Assembly: GCA_036940085.1 (NCBI GenBank)
Contig: JALLBK010000075.1
Location: 1 to 40,012, forward strand
Source: Discostella pseudostelligera
Lineage: Eukaryota > Bacillariophyta > Thalassiosirophyceae > Thalassiosirales > Thalassiosiraceae
Direction: 5' to 3'
DNA length: 40,012 bases
The notes beneath the pieces are model-generated. The model had not been told where the DNA came from. It saw only the letters and a program-made list of their open reading frames with translations, and did not search any database. A program made the position numbers and the translations under genes. Shown in pieces: positions 31,435 through 40,012 of this stretch. Each line of letters opens with the position of its first letter. Position 1 is the first letter of the stretch.

Positions 31435-32589
31435 TCATTCCAAAAACTCCAGAAACGGAACACTGCTCTCCTTCTTCTCTCCCGTCACCGCCTCTTCCAA
31501 CTCATCCACCATTTGTCTCCACGGCACCTTCCCCACACCACGTCTGATCACCTTCCCATCATTGGCAATGACAAGTGCAATCCCCTCCACTCGCACTCTT
31601 TCTTCCCCCGCCTGTTCCATTGCCGTGGCCATTTCATCATTAATAAATGATTCCCATCCATCCCCAACTGGCTCCGCGACATAGGGTTGCGTTTCATATG
31701 ATGGACGAACATCATTCCCAAAGCCAGACCCATCTGGCCTCGAGGCACGTTCAGCAGCATCGACTCCAGTCTCGTATGGCACCACTAATATATTCGTCAT
31801 GGCAAAATTCACCTTATTCAATTGTGCTCCACGCAATGCATCTTTAATAGTCCTATTGGGACCCGCCACCAATATAATGTGCTGTTTGGCCTTCTCTTGC
31901 ATAACCCCCACCGGTGCCATTTTTGTATCCCCATTTTCTGAAACACGGACATTGATATTCAGAGATTTTAGTGTCACCTCCCGTTCTCGCATTGCTCCCG
32001 CAATCTTCTTCTGTTCTTTAGTACGTCGTCTCTTCTCTTCGACTTTGGCACTTAATTCAGCATCCTTGTCTAAATCAAATTTGGCCAGTATACCAAAAAA
32101 GGCCACGGCACCAAAATCAATGGCCAGATTCAAGTATTCGGTATTCAAATCAACATCAGGTCGCAGTCCATTCAATGTCGCCGCAACACCCGAGGCGGTA
32201 ATAAGACCACCCACGAAGGCACCACTGGCAAATGCGGCGTAGAAGAAGAGCCGCAATCCACGGAAGGGTGCAATGGTTTCAGTTAAGAGTTTGTTGGATA
32301 CGTTGGAATCAAGTCCGCCGGATTTCTTTTCGTAAAGTGAGGATGATGATGATCGAACAGAAGACGACGTGATTGAGTTTGTTGATATTTGGATTGGATT
32401 GCGTCGAGAAGTAGCATTGATGAGGGCAGCAGACTTCAATCGATGCATTGACACCACATCTTGGGCGCTTGGTGGTGCAAATCCATGAACGACAATAGCT
32501 AAACAGGCAAGAAGAGGGAAGAAGCGGGCGAGTCGCATCCTGGTGCCGCTATTTCGATGCTTGGGCAGGGAGGACACCATAGTCGTCAT
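31435..32589 (-). CDS. LPA1/Rep27-like photosystem II assembly or repair factor (DUF3493)
   Basis: This resembles the low-PSII-accumulation/Rep27 group, thylakoid proteins that help in PSII assembly and repair. It is a single exon. I take the ATG at 32589 (384 residues); ATGs at 32580 and 32538 also fit, and the frame is open further upstream. The leader MRLARFFPLLACLAIVVHGFAPP is a signal peptide ending in GFAPP, a good diatom plastid motif. The family core is ETIAPFRGLRLFFYAAFASG, followed by a second membrane helix and LNLAIDFGAVAFFGILAKFDLDKDAEL, then EEKRRRTKEQ. The C-terminal half is soluble, with VGDGWESFINDEM and GKVIRRGVGKVPWRQMVDEL. The TPR repeats of plant LPA1 are absent. The gene is divergent from the EHD-like GTPase. 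Confidence 0.75.
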   Translation of the reverse strand: MTTMVSSLPKHRNSGTRMRLARFFPLLACLAIVVHGFAPPSAQDVVSMHRLKSAALINATSRRNPIQISTNSITSSSVRSSSSSLYEKKSGGLDSNVSNKLLTETIAPFRGLRLFFYAAFASGAFVGGLITASGVAATLNGLRPDVDLNTEYLNLAIDFGAVAFFGILAKFDLDKDAELSAKVEEKRRRTKEQKKIAGAMREREVTLKSLNINVRVSENGDTKMAPVGVMQEKAKQHIILVAGPNRTIKDALRGAQLNKVNFAMTNILVVPYETGVDAAERASRPDGSGFGNDVRPSYETQPYVAEPVGDGWESFINDEMATAMEQAGEERVRVEGIALVIANDGKVIRRGVGKVPWRQMVDELEEAVTGEKKESSVPFLEFLE

Positions 32590-32996
32590 CTTCTCCCGAC
32601 GGTTATGGTTATGGTTAGGTGTTGACTTATGGTATCGAAGCTTTAGTTTGCTATCATCATCGTCGTCAGCAAAAATGCCGCTGCCGCCGCCGATCGAATG
32701 AATGCTGACGCTGACGCGCGGTGTTGGCAGCAAGCGGTCCATGGGAGTCCGCAGGAATAATTGGGAGGGTTGGATCTTCGACTTCAACTACAATGCCTTA
32801 CGGGTTCCTACGTGGTCCTCATTTGGACATTCAAGAAGCGAGAAAGCTCGTATGTAGAATAATTCACATTCAAATCCGAGAAACGAGAAATGAGAACGAA
32901 CCGAGACGAAGATTTGGATCTTTCTCTCCTTCGTCCGTCGTCGGTCCGCCACGAAGGCGAAAGGCGAGCAAAAGACAAGGACATACGACGACGACA
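32590..32996. promoter_or_regulatory. Divergent promoter between LPA1-like and EHD-like genes
   Basis: This 407-bp spacer is open in frame on both strands because the flanking coding frames extend into it. The extensions begin at non-ATG codons or at ATGs with poor protein-like content. GACGCTGACGCG and GCCGCTGCCGCCGCC lie near 32676-32720. I see no shared G-box or GGCGGGAA word here. Confidence 0.3.
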
Positions 32997-34928
32997 ATGA
33001 ATATTATTATGATGATGCAGTATCAACGCCGCTTGCTCGTTGCCCAATCCATCTATCGGGGGGATCACCATGCCAGAAAGGCTGTAGCTGTTTCAGCATA
33101 CCATCCCTCATCAGTTATTGCCGCAGCGGCGTCGTCGTCGTCGTCCGCCCTTCCCTCGTCGCATCGTCATCGGCACTGCGGCGACCACCACTACCGACGA
33201 CGATTTGTTTCTCGCCATAACATCGACAAGAACTACAGCAATGTCATACATCCCACTACGAGGATGCTGTCGGTGGTGCAATTATCGTCTGCTAGATATT
33301 CATCTACGTGGAGCTGGTCGAGGAAGCCATTTGCGTCGCCGTCTCCATCATCATCAGACGATGACAAGAACGGTAATGTCAACACCAATAGCAACACCAC
33401 TAGCAGCAGTGACAATCCCTCCTCATCCATCCAACAATCCATTCTCTCGGAATGCTCCACTCTCCATTCCTCCATCATGCCACTCAATTCGACCTTACGT
33501 GGTCCACTCACCAAGGGTTCTGATCGAGGTACCTCCCTCCCATTTGTGTTTTTAGTTGGCAATCATTCTTCGGGAAAATCATCGTTTATTAATTATGTAT
33601 TAGGACGTAAAGTCCAAACGGCCGGCGTGGCACCCACCGATGATTGTTTTACGGTAATTGCACCAGGACCAAAGGATGTTGACCAAGATGGTCCTGCATT
33701 AGTGGGAGATCCGGATATTGGATTTGCGGGGCTGCGACAATTTGGACCGACATTAATTCATCATGCTCAATTAAAAGTCCGGGCTGGGATTAATACTACG
33801 AATTTTATGATGGTGGATAGTCCTGGTATGATAGATAGTCCGGTTAGTTCAGGGGGTATGTCTATATCATCACCGGGATATTCTGGCTGGGCTGGTGGAT
33901 CCACTCCCAACAACAATTACAACACATCTTCCACCGCGGTGATGGATCGTGGATATGACTTTCAAGGTGTCGTACGATGGTTCGCCGAACGTGCCGACGT
34001 CGTCTTACTCTTTTTTGATCCCGACAAACCCGGCACTACTGGTGAGACTCTCTCGATACTACTCCACTCCTTGGGGGGGATGGATCACAAATTATTAATA
34101 GTGTTGAACAAGGCGGATCAATTTCGGAAAATACATGATTTTGCAAGAGCGTATGGTTCGCTTTGTTGGAATTTGTCCAAAGTGATTCCAAGGAAGGATT
34201 TGCCACGGATATTTACCATGTGTCTTCCAGTGGCATCGACGAAGGAGGGGGGTGAAGACAATAGCAGCAGCATCGGAGTTGATGGCAATGCAGCAGAGGC
34301 CTTGGATCGACGAGCTCTCGCCGACCTCCACCAAACGAGAGATGATGTCTTAGCCGAGGTGATGAAAGCGCCAAAGCGTCGCGTCGATAATGTCATTACC
34401 AACCTACACGATTCGGTGCACTTACTTCTCATGCATGCTGTCGTTGCCGAGGATGTTCGATCACGGTACTCCAAACGATTATGGGAAAATCGAATCCAGG
34501 AGGCAACGTCTCTATTGTTGGGTGCAACATTGGCGGGAATGGGACTGTACTTTAACATCCCACCACAATTTACCGGGGGTGTTGTCGCCGCGACGGTGTT
34601 AGGCGTGGGCGGGATACGATTGTACAACTCGTCCAAGTTAAAAGATGTCGAAGAACAATTATTGTCGTCGGAAGAATTGGGTGCTTCCTTCCAACGCACA
34701 CATCCACAGGAGGTTAGTGAGGCTGATGAATTCTATGCCAGTGTTTGGCAACGTATACGTGATCCATTACGGTTGAGCTTGTGGAGGACGGGATTGGCAG
34801 ATTATCCTGCTGTGACCAAAAAGGAATTGAAAGAACTGCAAACAATACTGGATGTGGATATTCCTCGGTTGCGGAGGTTAGCTTCTCCGTCGCATCATGG
34901 GTCTACAAGCGCAACAAAGAAGGCATAA
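32997..34928 (+). CDS. EHD/dynamin-like GTPase with mitochondrial-type leader
   Basis: This is a GTPase of the EHD-dynamin kind, which bind and bend membranes. It is a single exon of 643 residues from the ATG at 32997; the frame is open to 32721, but an ATG at 32793 seems less likely. G1 is GNHSSGKSS (about 188-196), and G2 lies around VAPTDDCFTV. G3 is VDSPGM, and G4 is NKAD in LLIVLNKADQF. VRWFAERADVVLLFFDPDKPGTTGETL is typical of EHD proteins. Between G3 and the following helix there is a Gly/Ser/Asn-rich insert. Late in the protein are hydrophobic helices (LLLGATLAGMGLYF and GGVVAATVLGVGGI), so it is likely membrane-anchored. No C-terminal EH domain or EF-hand is seen. The N-terminus is long, basic and free of acidic residues (QYQRRLLVAQSIYRG, later RMLSVVQLSSARYSS), which suggests mitochondria. 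Confidence 0.82.
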   Translation: MNIIMMMQYQRRLLVAQSIYRGDHHARKAVAVSAYHPSSVIAAAASSSSSALPSSHRHRHCGDHHYRRRFVSRHNIDKNYSNVIHPTTRMLSVVQLSSARYSSTWSWSRKPFASPSPSSSDDDKNGNVNTNSNTTSSSDNPSSSIQQSILSECSTLHSSIMPLNSTLRGPLTKGSDRGTSLPFVFLVGNHSSGKSSFINYVLGRKVQTAGVAPTDDCFTVIAPGPKDVDQDGPALVGDPDIGFAGLRQFGPTLIHHAQLKVRAGINTTNFMMVDSPGMIDSPVSSGGMSISSPGYSGWAGGSTPNNNYNTSSTAVMDRGYDFQGVVRWFAERADVVLLFFDPDKPGTTGETLSILLHSLGGMDHKLLIVLNKADQFRKIHDFARAYGSLCWNLSKVIPRKDLPRIFTMCLPVASTKEGGEDNSSSIGVDGNAAEALDRRALADLHQTRDDVLAEVMKAPKRRVDNVITNLHDSVHLLLMHAVVAEDVRSRYSKRLWENRIQEATSLLLGATLAGMGLYFNIPPQFTGGVVAATVLGVGGIRLYNSSKLKDVEEQLLSSEELGASFQRTHPQEVSEADEFYASVWQRIRDPLRLSLWRTGLADYPAVTKKELKELQTILDVDIPRLRRLASPSHHGSTSATKKA

Positions 34929-35569
34929 CGAATAACCAACCGACCGATGAACTTTATGCTGAATTGGGAGGATTACCTTACAACTTGTTGAGTTATGGTT
35001 CAGTGGTTGTTATCGATGCATGAAGTATTTGTTTTTGCATTAGGACTATGTAAGAAATTTCGGGCAGCAGGTACAATCTATTAATACTCAAGTACTAAAG
35101 CATGCTTCCTCATCACTCGACTCCTTCCATCCTCTTCTACAATCTACAACTACCGCCACTCACCACTGGACACTTCAATCTTCCTCGCGTCTACACTTAC
35201 TATCAGGCTTCTTTGTTGCCATCGAATATTCTGATTGTTTGGTGTTGCTTGGTGACAGAGGCAGAGGTTTCACGACGACGGAACGGAGGCATCATGGATC
35301 GGCGGCATCGGCAAAGATCGGCAATCGGCATCGATCGGCACCGTGGATGGCGTTTGGCGCGGCAGTTTTGTCGGGAAAAGACAAATCTGTGACGTCATGG
35401 CATTTGTTGTCTCCCGCCAAATCTCTCCGATAGGCGGGAAGGCAGAATGCGTGGCGGGGACGAAGAACATGACAATGAAAAAATGGGATGAATCGTAACG
35501 AAATAATGATTGCGTCGGCGGTCGGCGGCATCGGCATATCACATCGGCCGCCTTTATTCTTGATGCTTG
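34929..35569. promoter_or_regulatory. Spacer upstream of zinc-ribbon gene, with TGACGTCA and GGCGGG sites
   Basis: This is a 641-bp stretch without a convincing gene; small open frames here lack protein-like features. TGACGTCA lies at 35390-35397, CTCCCGCC at 35411-35418, GGCGGGAA at 35433-35440 and GGCGGGGA at 35453-35460, all within 180 bp of the next ATG. GGCATCGGCA/GATCGGC words repeat at 35300-35340 and 35520-35535. Confidence 0.45.
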
Positions 35570-36467
35570 ATGCCCCTTCGTGTCCCTGTCCCTGGTCTTA
35601 GCGTTTGGTGGGTTCGGCGTACTTTGCCGATGGTTGGCAAACGATCAACAGATGCAATTGTTTCCATCATCATCTTCGGCGTAGCATCAGCGTTCACTGA
35701 AGTCAATCTAATAACCATGCCCCGAGGAGTACTCAAGGAGAATCTACCAACAAAAATTTGCATCGTCTGTGACCGGCCCTTTACGATATATGCAGATGAT
35801 CCAGCGAAGTTTGGTGATGATTCTTTGACTCTGTTAGGGAGTGTCATGGGCATGCGTATTGCTACTGTGGATGCAAATTCTAATCCTGAAGAAACAAATG
35901 CAGAAGGAGAAAGAGGATGTAATATTAAATACCAGCCAGAGGGCTCAAATGGCGATGAGGAAGAGACTGAAGTGGAGGAGAATGTCGACGATGATGAAAA
36001 ATCCCAATCATGTAGCATCAGCATTGACCATGACTCTACTTCACCCACACCACCATTGGAACATTTCGACGCCAAGGCCCAACGCAAGGCAGAGAAAAAG
36101 CGCAAAAAGGCGGAACGACGTGCACAGAAAATGGGACAGGGTGATCCCACTGCCGGTCAAAAGAGGTGTACGCTTTGTGATAATTCGGTGAATCTTCTCA
36201 TACGATGCACGTATGATTCCTCTGGCGAATGGGTGAGTAGAACAAACACGTTCGATATCGTAATGCATCGACGAACTATCAAGTTGTGCTTCGTTCGCAT
36301 ACGGTACTAATTCAAGCATGAATCATTCCTCGTTCTTGTAGGGTATGGTATGTGGGAAATGTTGGAAAAATGTGAGTGGCGGGGTAGTCGATGGGGATGA
36401 TGCACATCCTCATTATCGGTATGGTGGATTATGGAAAAATCGTCGTGCGCAACAACAGATCACTTAG
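35570..36467 (+). CDS. Zinc-ribbon protein with partial DUF2256-like motif
   Basis: The model is 262 residues: exon 1 35570-36232, intron 36233-36341 (109 nt, GTGAGT/TTGTAG), exon 2 36342-36467. The splice joins CTYDSSGEW to GMVCGKCWKN in phase and completes a zinc ribbon: CTLC and CGKC, with one more Cys between. It ends YRYGGLWKNRRAQ. The segment KENLPTKICIVCDRPFT matches the first half of DUF2256, but the Trp/Lys/Cys-rich second half is missing and an acidic linker (EEETEVEENVDDDE) follows. A basic helix (AQRKAEKKRKKAERRAQK) precedes the ribbon. From the ATG at 35630 the leader reads as a signal peptide ending GVASAF, a plastid motif; an ATG at 35720 just before RGVLKEN would give a cytosolic or nuclear protein. 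The start is therefore unsure. Its function is unknown. Confidence 0.72.
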
Positions 36468-36863
36468 TATTACCGGTAGTGAATCATGGATGGACGGTGG
36501 CGAAACTGTCTAGCATCTCTCAGAACGTGATCTGCCATCTTATCGTTACTGTCTGATGTGCACAATTGTGACGATGAAATATATATTGGCACTCCCTCGC
36601 TTCAGGACTTAGTGAAATGCAGACTATCCGACTGACCTGGATGCTGGCTACAAATAAAAAATAGCCGATGTTGGCACATGGAGCATCTACGTCATTGATG
36701 TTGTGACTTTACTTTTACGCGAGACAGGGATATCCTAAAACTACATTATATATGTTCTGACCAAAGGCATATTGCTCATGACTTTTTGATGCAATCTCTA
36801 TCGCAGCCATACATCCTCGTTCCTGACCGTTTCAATCGAAGGCAAGCGCATAAACCATTCGAT
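36468..36863. other. Convergent spacer between zinc-ribbon and thiol dioxygenase genes
   Basis: This 396-bp stretch lies between two 3' ends. It is AT-rich in places (TATATATTGG, AATAAAAAATAG) and presumably carries both 3' UTRs and poly(A) sites. I see no gene, repeat or motif worth naming. Confidence 0.4.
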
Positions 36864-38360
36864 TCAATAGTTTTTGCATGCCCCAAATCGGCCGTACGAT
36901 CCTGACACACAGTGAAAATCATCCGGTTGGTCAATGGGCGTCAGCTTGAGCGAGGAGGAGATGGAGGTGGTTGCGGTTGTGGTTGCGGAGGAATGATTGG
37001 GTACTTGGTGGTGCTGCACAGCGTGCTCGTTCGCAACCTCATAAAATGTACAGTCTCTAACATCCTCAGTGTCATACGGTGGGAGCAAAATATCCAATAG
37101 TGCAGCACCCTGTGGACCTGCCACGAAGGCATGACAGTTCCCCTCGCGAGGGAAAAGGCAGGTTACGCTTGGAGCTGAAATTATTAGTTGTTCATCATCC
37201 TCCTTGGAACCGGTGTCATCGCCAACATTGCTAACCTTCACGGACGGCGATGATAATGCATTTCCCGATTCATGCGTTGAACCCGGCACCAACAAGGACG
37301 ACCGTCGTCGCACAGTACCTACAGGGTTCAAATTCGGCCGCACATACAAAACTGGATCCACTTGCATGTCATCGTCGTCCTCATGACCGTGGCTACTGTA
37401 GGAGACAATTTTCATTGTTAAAAAGTCCTTGATCTTTGTAAGAGACTTTTGCATCACTCCGGGTGTTCTTGTCGGAGAATAATTGAAGGAGGAGGTGACA
37501 AAGTCTGCATTATTCGTCGATTCGTCGGTGAGATCACCATCTTCAGCAACTTGATGGTCAACGACGGCTGCATTAGTATTGTTGTCGTTATCCGACATGG
37601 GTGCATCCGCATCATCATCATCGTGATCGTCATCAACACTAGCATTTGGAGTTGGTCCGACTGGATGCACTATATCATAACTATGAACTTGCAACTCCCC
37701 ATACAAAACTCGGCTGAGCACAATCATATTGGGATGATCATGCAATGGCATGCGTGCATTGGGTGGAAATACGAATATCCCGACAGAGTACTTGTGTGGT
37801 AAGTCGACTACGTGCAAGTATCGGACAGTATTGTTGATGTTGTTGTTGTTCTTTCTATTGTTGCCTTTGTCATCATCGTAGTTTTCTTCCATTTCGGAAT
37901 CGTTGTCATCATCTTTGCAGCAATTGTCGCAGGGTGGAAATACACGGTCATGAATGGGCATGACAGTCAACCCCCGTTTCGGATCTAGTGCCGCACCACC
38001 TGCACCTTTGCTTCTGCCAGTACCATCTTCCGAGATGGCATCCAATGATAAGAGTGCGGCGGCATCGAGCTTCTCCATTTCTTGAATGAGAGGTGAGACA
38101 GCCCTCTTCAGTTCGGATTCGGAATGCTGGGAGAGGTCTAACACCCTGCTGCTGCCTCCACCACCGCCGCCGCCAAACAAGGAAGCCATCATCGTCACTT
38201 TACTCCTCGCGGACGTAGCGTCATCCGCCCCTGCTGATGATGCTACTAATGACGCTGCCAATTTCTTCTCGTGCAACAAACATAGCTCATTCCAAACCCG
38301 GTCAGATGATTGAAGAACAGCCTCGAGCCCACCGTCGTTTACCATTGTTTGAATGCACAT
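36864..38360 (-). CDS. ADO/PCO-type thiol dioxygenase (oxygen-sensing family)
   Basis: This is a non-haem iron dioxygenase of the 2-aminoethanethiol dioxygenase/plant cysteine oxidase family. These oxidise cysteamine or N-terminal Cys, the latter marking proteins for the Cys/Arg N-degron pathway under oxygen. It is a single exon of 498 residues from the first ATG at 38360. The cupin strands carry MPLHDHPNMIVLSRVLYGEL, with iron ligands at about His207 and His209, and PREGNCHAFVAGPQGAALLDIL, with the third His at about 410. PPYDTEDVRDCTFYE follows. Plant PCOs have about 240-290 residues. Here an acidic and Ser-rich insert of about 160 residues (about 235-395, poly-Asp and His) lies between the second and third ligands. 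Other low-complexity stretches (Gly run, Asn run) lie in the N-terminal part. The core ends in QPDDFHCVSGSYG. Confidence 0.86.
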   Translation of the reverse strand: MCIQTMVNDGGLEAVLQSSDRVWNELCLLHEKKLAASLVASSAGADDATSARSKVTMMASLFGGGGGGGSSRVLDLSQHSESELKRAVSPLIQEMEKLDAAALLSLDAISEDGTGRSKGAGGAALDPKRGLTVMPIHDRVFPPCDNCCKDDDNDSEMEENYDDDKGNNRKNNNNINNTVRYLHVVDLPHKYSVGIFVFPPNARMPLHDHPNMIVLSRVLYGELQVHSYDIVHPVGPTPNASVDDDHDDDDADAPMSDNDNNTNAAVVDHQVAEDGDLTDESTNNADFVTSSFNYSPTRTPGVMQKSLTKIKDFLTMKIVSYSSHGHEDDDDMQVDPVLYVRPNLNPVGTVRRRSSLLVPGSTHESGNALSSPSVKVSNVGDDTGSKEDDEQLIISAPSVTCLFPREGNCHAFVAGPQGAALLDILLPPYDTEDVRDCTFYEVANEHAVQHHQVPNHSSATTTATTSISSSLKLTPIDQPDDFHCVSGSYGRFGACKNY

Positions 38361-38742
38361 GCTACCTATCAACACGCTATTCAAAAATTATTGGGTCTCT
38401 CTATCTCTCTACTGTAACTCTCTAGAGTGGTAGTTGGTTGATTGCGTCGAGTCGACGTGGTGTTCATCGCGGCAGATGGTGCATCGACGTGAATGTTATG
38501 AGTTCGTGTCTCCTCTCAAAAGAGATGCGAGCGTGACTGGCATTTTGATATGCCGTTCGAGTTCGAGTTGCGGAAGACCATGGTGGCAATGACAAATGAA
38601 GAAGTATGAAGCTCGGGTTTCGGTGCGGCTGGCTGGGGAAAGTTGTTACTGTAAGTCCAACTTTAGGAACGGAATAGTACTCTTTTCACGTAGGAACACA
38701 CGTAGACCAGGCCAGGAACACTTTGCGTTCACAAAATCTGAA

Positions 38743-38770
38743 TACCGTAAAACACGCTGTTTAAGCAACA
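38743..38770 (+). repeat. Left terminal inverted repeat
   Basis: This 28-bp sequence begins TACCGTAAAACACGC and ends TTTAAGCAACA. Its inverted partner lies at 39198-39225, with one difference (CGC against CAC). Confidence 0.85.
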
Positions 38771-39197
38771 GCAACCTTTTTGTTAGCAAAATCCTTTCTT
38801 CTTTTTTGTACTATTCCTATGTAGGATATCACATCATCATGCTAACAATCACATATCGAGCAAAACCCCTCAAAAACCGCTCCATAGCAGGAGATATGTG
38901 TCCCTTGCATCCCCGATGCAAATGCAAGCATTGCCAACAGTCTGCCGATGGTATTTAAGTAATTTTTATTGTTGTTTTGTTGGGCTGCGCCCAAACAGAC
39001 ACGTATTGGCTGCAGATTCATTAACTCATACCTTCAAGAGGAATGTGAGAAACCTCATAAAACCACATATGGGCGGAAAGCTCTCTTCAAGCCGGATCGA
39101 GCTGTATCATTTAATTTGGTTGCTGTCGTAGGAATACTTGTTAAATGATCAAAACTAATGATTTAGCAGGCTGTTTTCTCGTGTTGCTTAATAAATG

Positions 39198-39225
39198 TGT
39201 TGCTTAAACAGTGTGTTTTACGGTA
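39198..39225 (-). repeat. Right terminal inverted repeat
   Basis: Read on the minus strand this begins TACCGTAAAACACAC and ends TTTAAGCAACA, matching the left end at 27 of 28 positions. Confidence 0.85.
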
Positions 39226-39330
39226 GATGCCTCGCATTCACTATGTGATTTGCACACAAATGACGTTGAAGAAGAGCATTACAGTGATGATAACCTCAAC
39301 TACTTAGATTATGAGCATGGTGCTCGGGAC

Positions 39331-39428
39331 TACTCTAGGAGGATGCTGGTGATATGAAAAACATATGTCGCAATGGGCCTGTCCGCGGACTACACTTAAA
39401 CTGGTACTCTAGGAGGATGCTGGTGATA
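39331..39428 (+). repeat. 24-bp direct repeat, two copies 74 bp apart
   Basis: The identical 24-bp units at 39331-39354 and 39405-39428 begin TACTCTAGGAGGATGC and end GGTGATA. The copies start 74 bp apart. The sequence between them is not repeated. No function is apparent. Confidence 0.8.
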
Positions 39429-39912
39429 GCGGTGCGTGGCTGTGACCGTTGGCATAGGCCGGCCGATGGCCAGACTTGGCTTTGGCGAGATGACCGTTGG
39501 CTGTGCCTGGCTACATTAGCATTGTGCTGGACTGTGTGATTGCTGCTGGAGAGCTGGATGGGAAGCGCGTGGTGCTTGCATATCTACAGACGTAGTCCAA
39601 AATGTTCACAGATTTCAGGAACGGAAACTGTTCCTCGTAGCATATTGAATGTATGGAACTAGTATGAATTCAAGGCTACACCTAGAGGTACATCATTGGA
39701 ACTAGTATCAATTATGTTTTGAGATGAGAAAAGCCCAAACCAACAAACAACCCAATTGCACAACATCACAACATCCCTCGAACCATGGCCGCTGCCTGCC
39801 GCTGCTGCCGCCAGCAATATCTCCGACCTCACAACACCTATCCCCGCACACGCTTGGTCGCTGATAGATTACAATATAGGCTACACGTAATTGCATCAAT
39901 TAGCAACAATAG

Positions 39913-40012
39913 ATGGATAACAAAGAAGTTATGGACAAGCTAGATTTGGTGGATGATCTTGCCACTACTCGCAACAATAATTACACTGGACGAAGCAAAT
40001 ATGAATGTGATC
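39913..40012 (+). CDS. Possible 5' end of a gene cut by the window edge
   Basis: From the ATG at 39913 a frame stays open to the end of the window (33 codons, starting MDNKEVMDKLDLVDDL). The composition is hydrophilic and protein-like, and the codon context (AGATGG) is reasonable. It is too short to identify. It could also be a chance open stretch. Confidence 0.25.
   Translation, partial: MDNKEVMDKLDLVDDLATTRNNNYTGRSKYECD

Larger units (their letters stand above)
38743..39225. mobile_element. 483-bp MITE-like element with 28-bp terminal inverted repeats
   Basis: The left end (38743-38770) and right end (39198-39225) are inverted copies of a 28-bp sequence starting TACCGTAAAACAC, with one mismatch. 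The outermost bases are TA on both sides, which fits a TA target duplication and a terminal repeat that really begins CCGTAAAACAC, as in Tc1/mariner-type elements. A second TGTTGCTTAA copy lies just inside the right end (about 39182-39190). A TTGGGCTGCGCCCAA hairpin lies at 38980-38994. There is no transposase. One short frame (38839-38958) encodes a 39-residue cysteine-rich peptide. It is best read as a non-autonomous DNA transposon. Confidence 0.72.
38361..39912. other. Gene-poor repeat-bearing region
   Basis: These 1.55 kb have no convincing gene. They contain a 483-bp element with terminal inverted repeats (38743-39225), a 24-bp direct repeat at 39331-39354 and 39405-39428, and GGAACTAGTAT at about 39656 and 39698. 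AGGAACGGAA recurs at about 38664 and 39618. CCGTTGGC words repeat at about 39447 and 39492. Short open frames here look random in composition. Confidence 0.5.

Noticed and set aside
32721..32996. Upstream extension of the EHD-like frame
   Set aside because: It starts at GTG, lies in the divergent promoter and adds Arg-rich sequence of poor quality; the ATG at 32997 gives a credible leader.
35102..35392. 96-residue plus-strand open frame before the zinc-ribbon gene
   Set aside because: The composition looks random, and it overlaps the TGACGTCA promoter-like site.
38596..38958. 120-residue plus-strand frame
   Set aside because: It crosses the border of the inverted-repeat element, so it is a chance fusion of flank and element; only the inner 39 codons are noted.

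Overview
This is a stretch of nuclear DNA from a photosynthetic eukaryote, most likely a diatom (probably centric, but the genus cannot be told). The evidence is as follows. The genes are intron-poor, with short GT-AG introns of about 45-135 nt. Several proteins begin with a signal peptide followed by an ASAF/GFAP-like cleavage motif, the bipartite plastid signal of algae with complex red plastids. A KEA3-type antiporter carries EF-hands between its membrane and RCK parts, as in diatoms. The gene set (cullin, kinesin-4, ubiquitin-like protein) is eukaryotic. I see no rRNA, convincing tRNA, CRISPR or virus.

Layout, left to right: a small basic orphan (-); an FAD synthase with a molybdopterin-binding-like second domain (-); KEA3 (+); SUA5 (+); a DGK1-like CTP-dependent lipid kinase (-); thiamine pyrophosphokinase (+), with a tandemly duplicated 3' end; an orphan membrane protein (-); an LCAT-like lipase (-), also with a duplicated 3' end; an RsuA-type pseudouridine synthase (+); CUL1 (-), whose last exon is only 12 nt; a single-domain NSF-like AAA ATPase with a signal peptide (+); a divergent ubiquitin-like protein (-); a plastid A-type Fe-S carrier (-); an unknown probable plastid protein (+); kinesin-4 (+); an LPA1/Rep27-like photosystem II factor (-); an EHD-like GTPase with a mitochondrial-looking leader (+); a zinc-ribbon protein (+); and an ADO/PCO-type thiol dioxygenase (-). 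The last 1.6 kb has no clear gene. It holds a 483-bp element with 28-bp terminal inverted repeats, other short repeats, and perhaps the start of one gene.

Many genes sit head to head across 250-460 bp (FAD synthase/KEA3, DGK1-like/TPK, lipase/pseudouridine synthase, CUL1/AAA, Fe-S carrier/unknown, LPA1-like/EHD-like), so bidirectional promoters look common. These spacers share short motifs: CACGTG boxes in a longer shared word, GGCGGGAA sites and TGACGTCA palindromes. Several genes serve the plastid (KEA3, Fe-S carrier, LPA1-like, probably the pseudouridine synthase and zinc-ribbon protein). CUL1 and the ubiquitin-like gene could be linked through cullin modification, but that is inference. 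All exon structures below were built by eye from splice signals, frame and protein homology; none is backed by transcripts.
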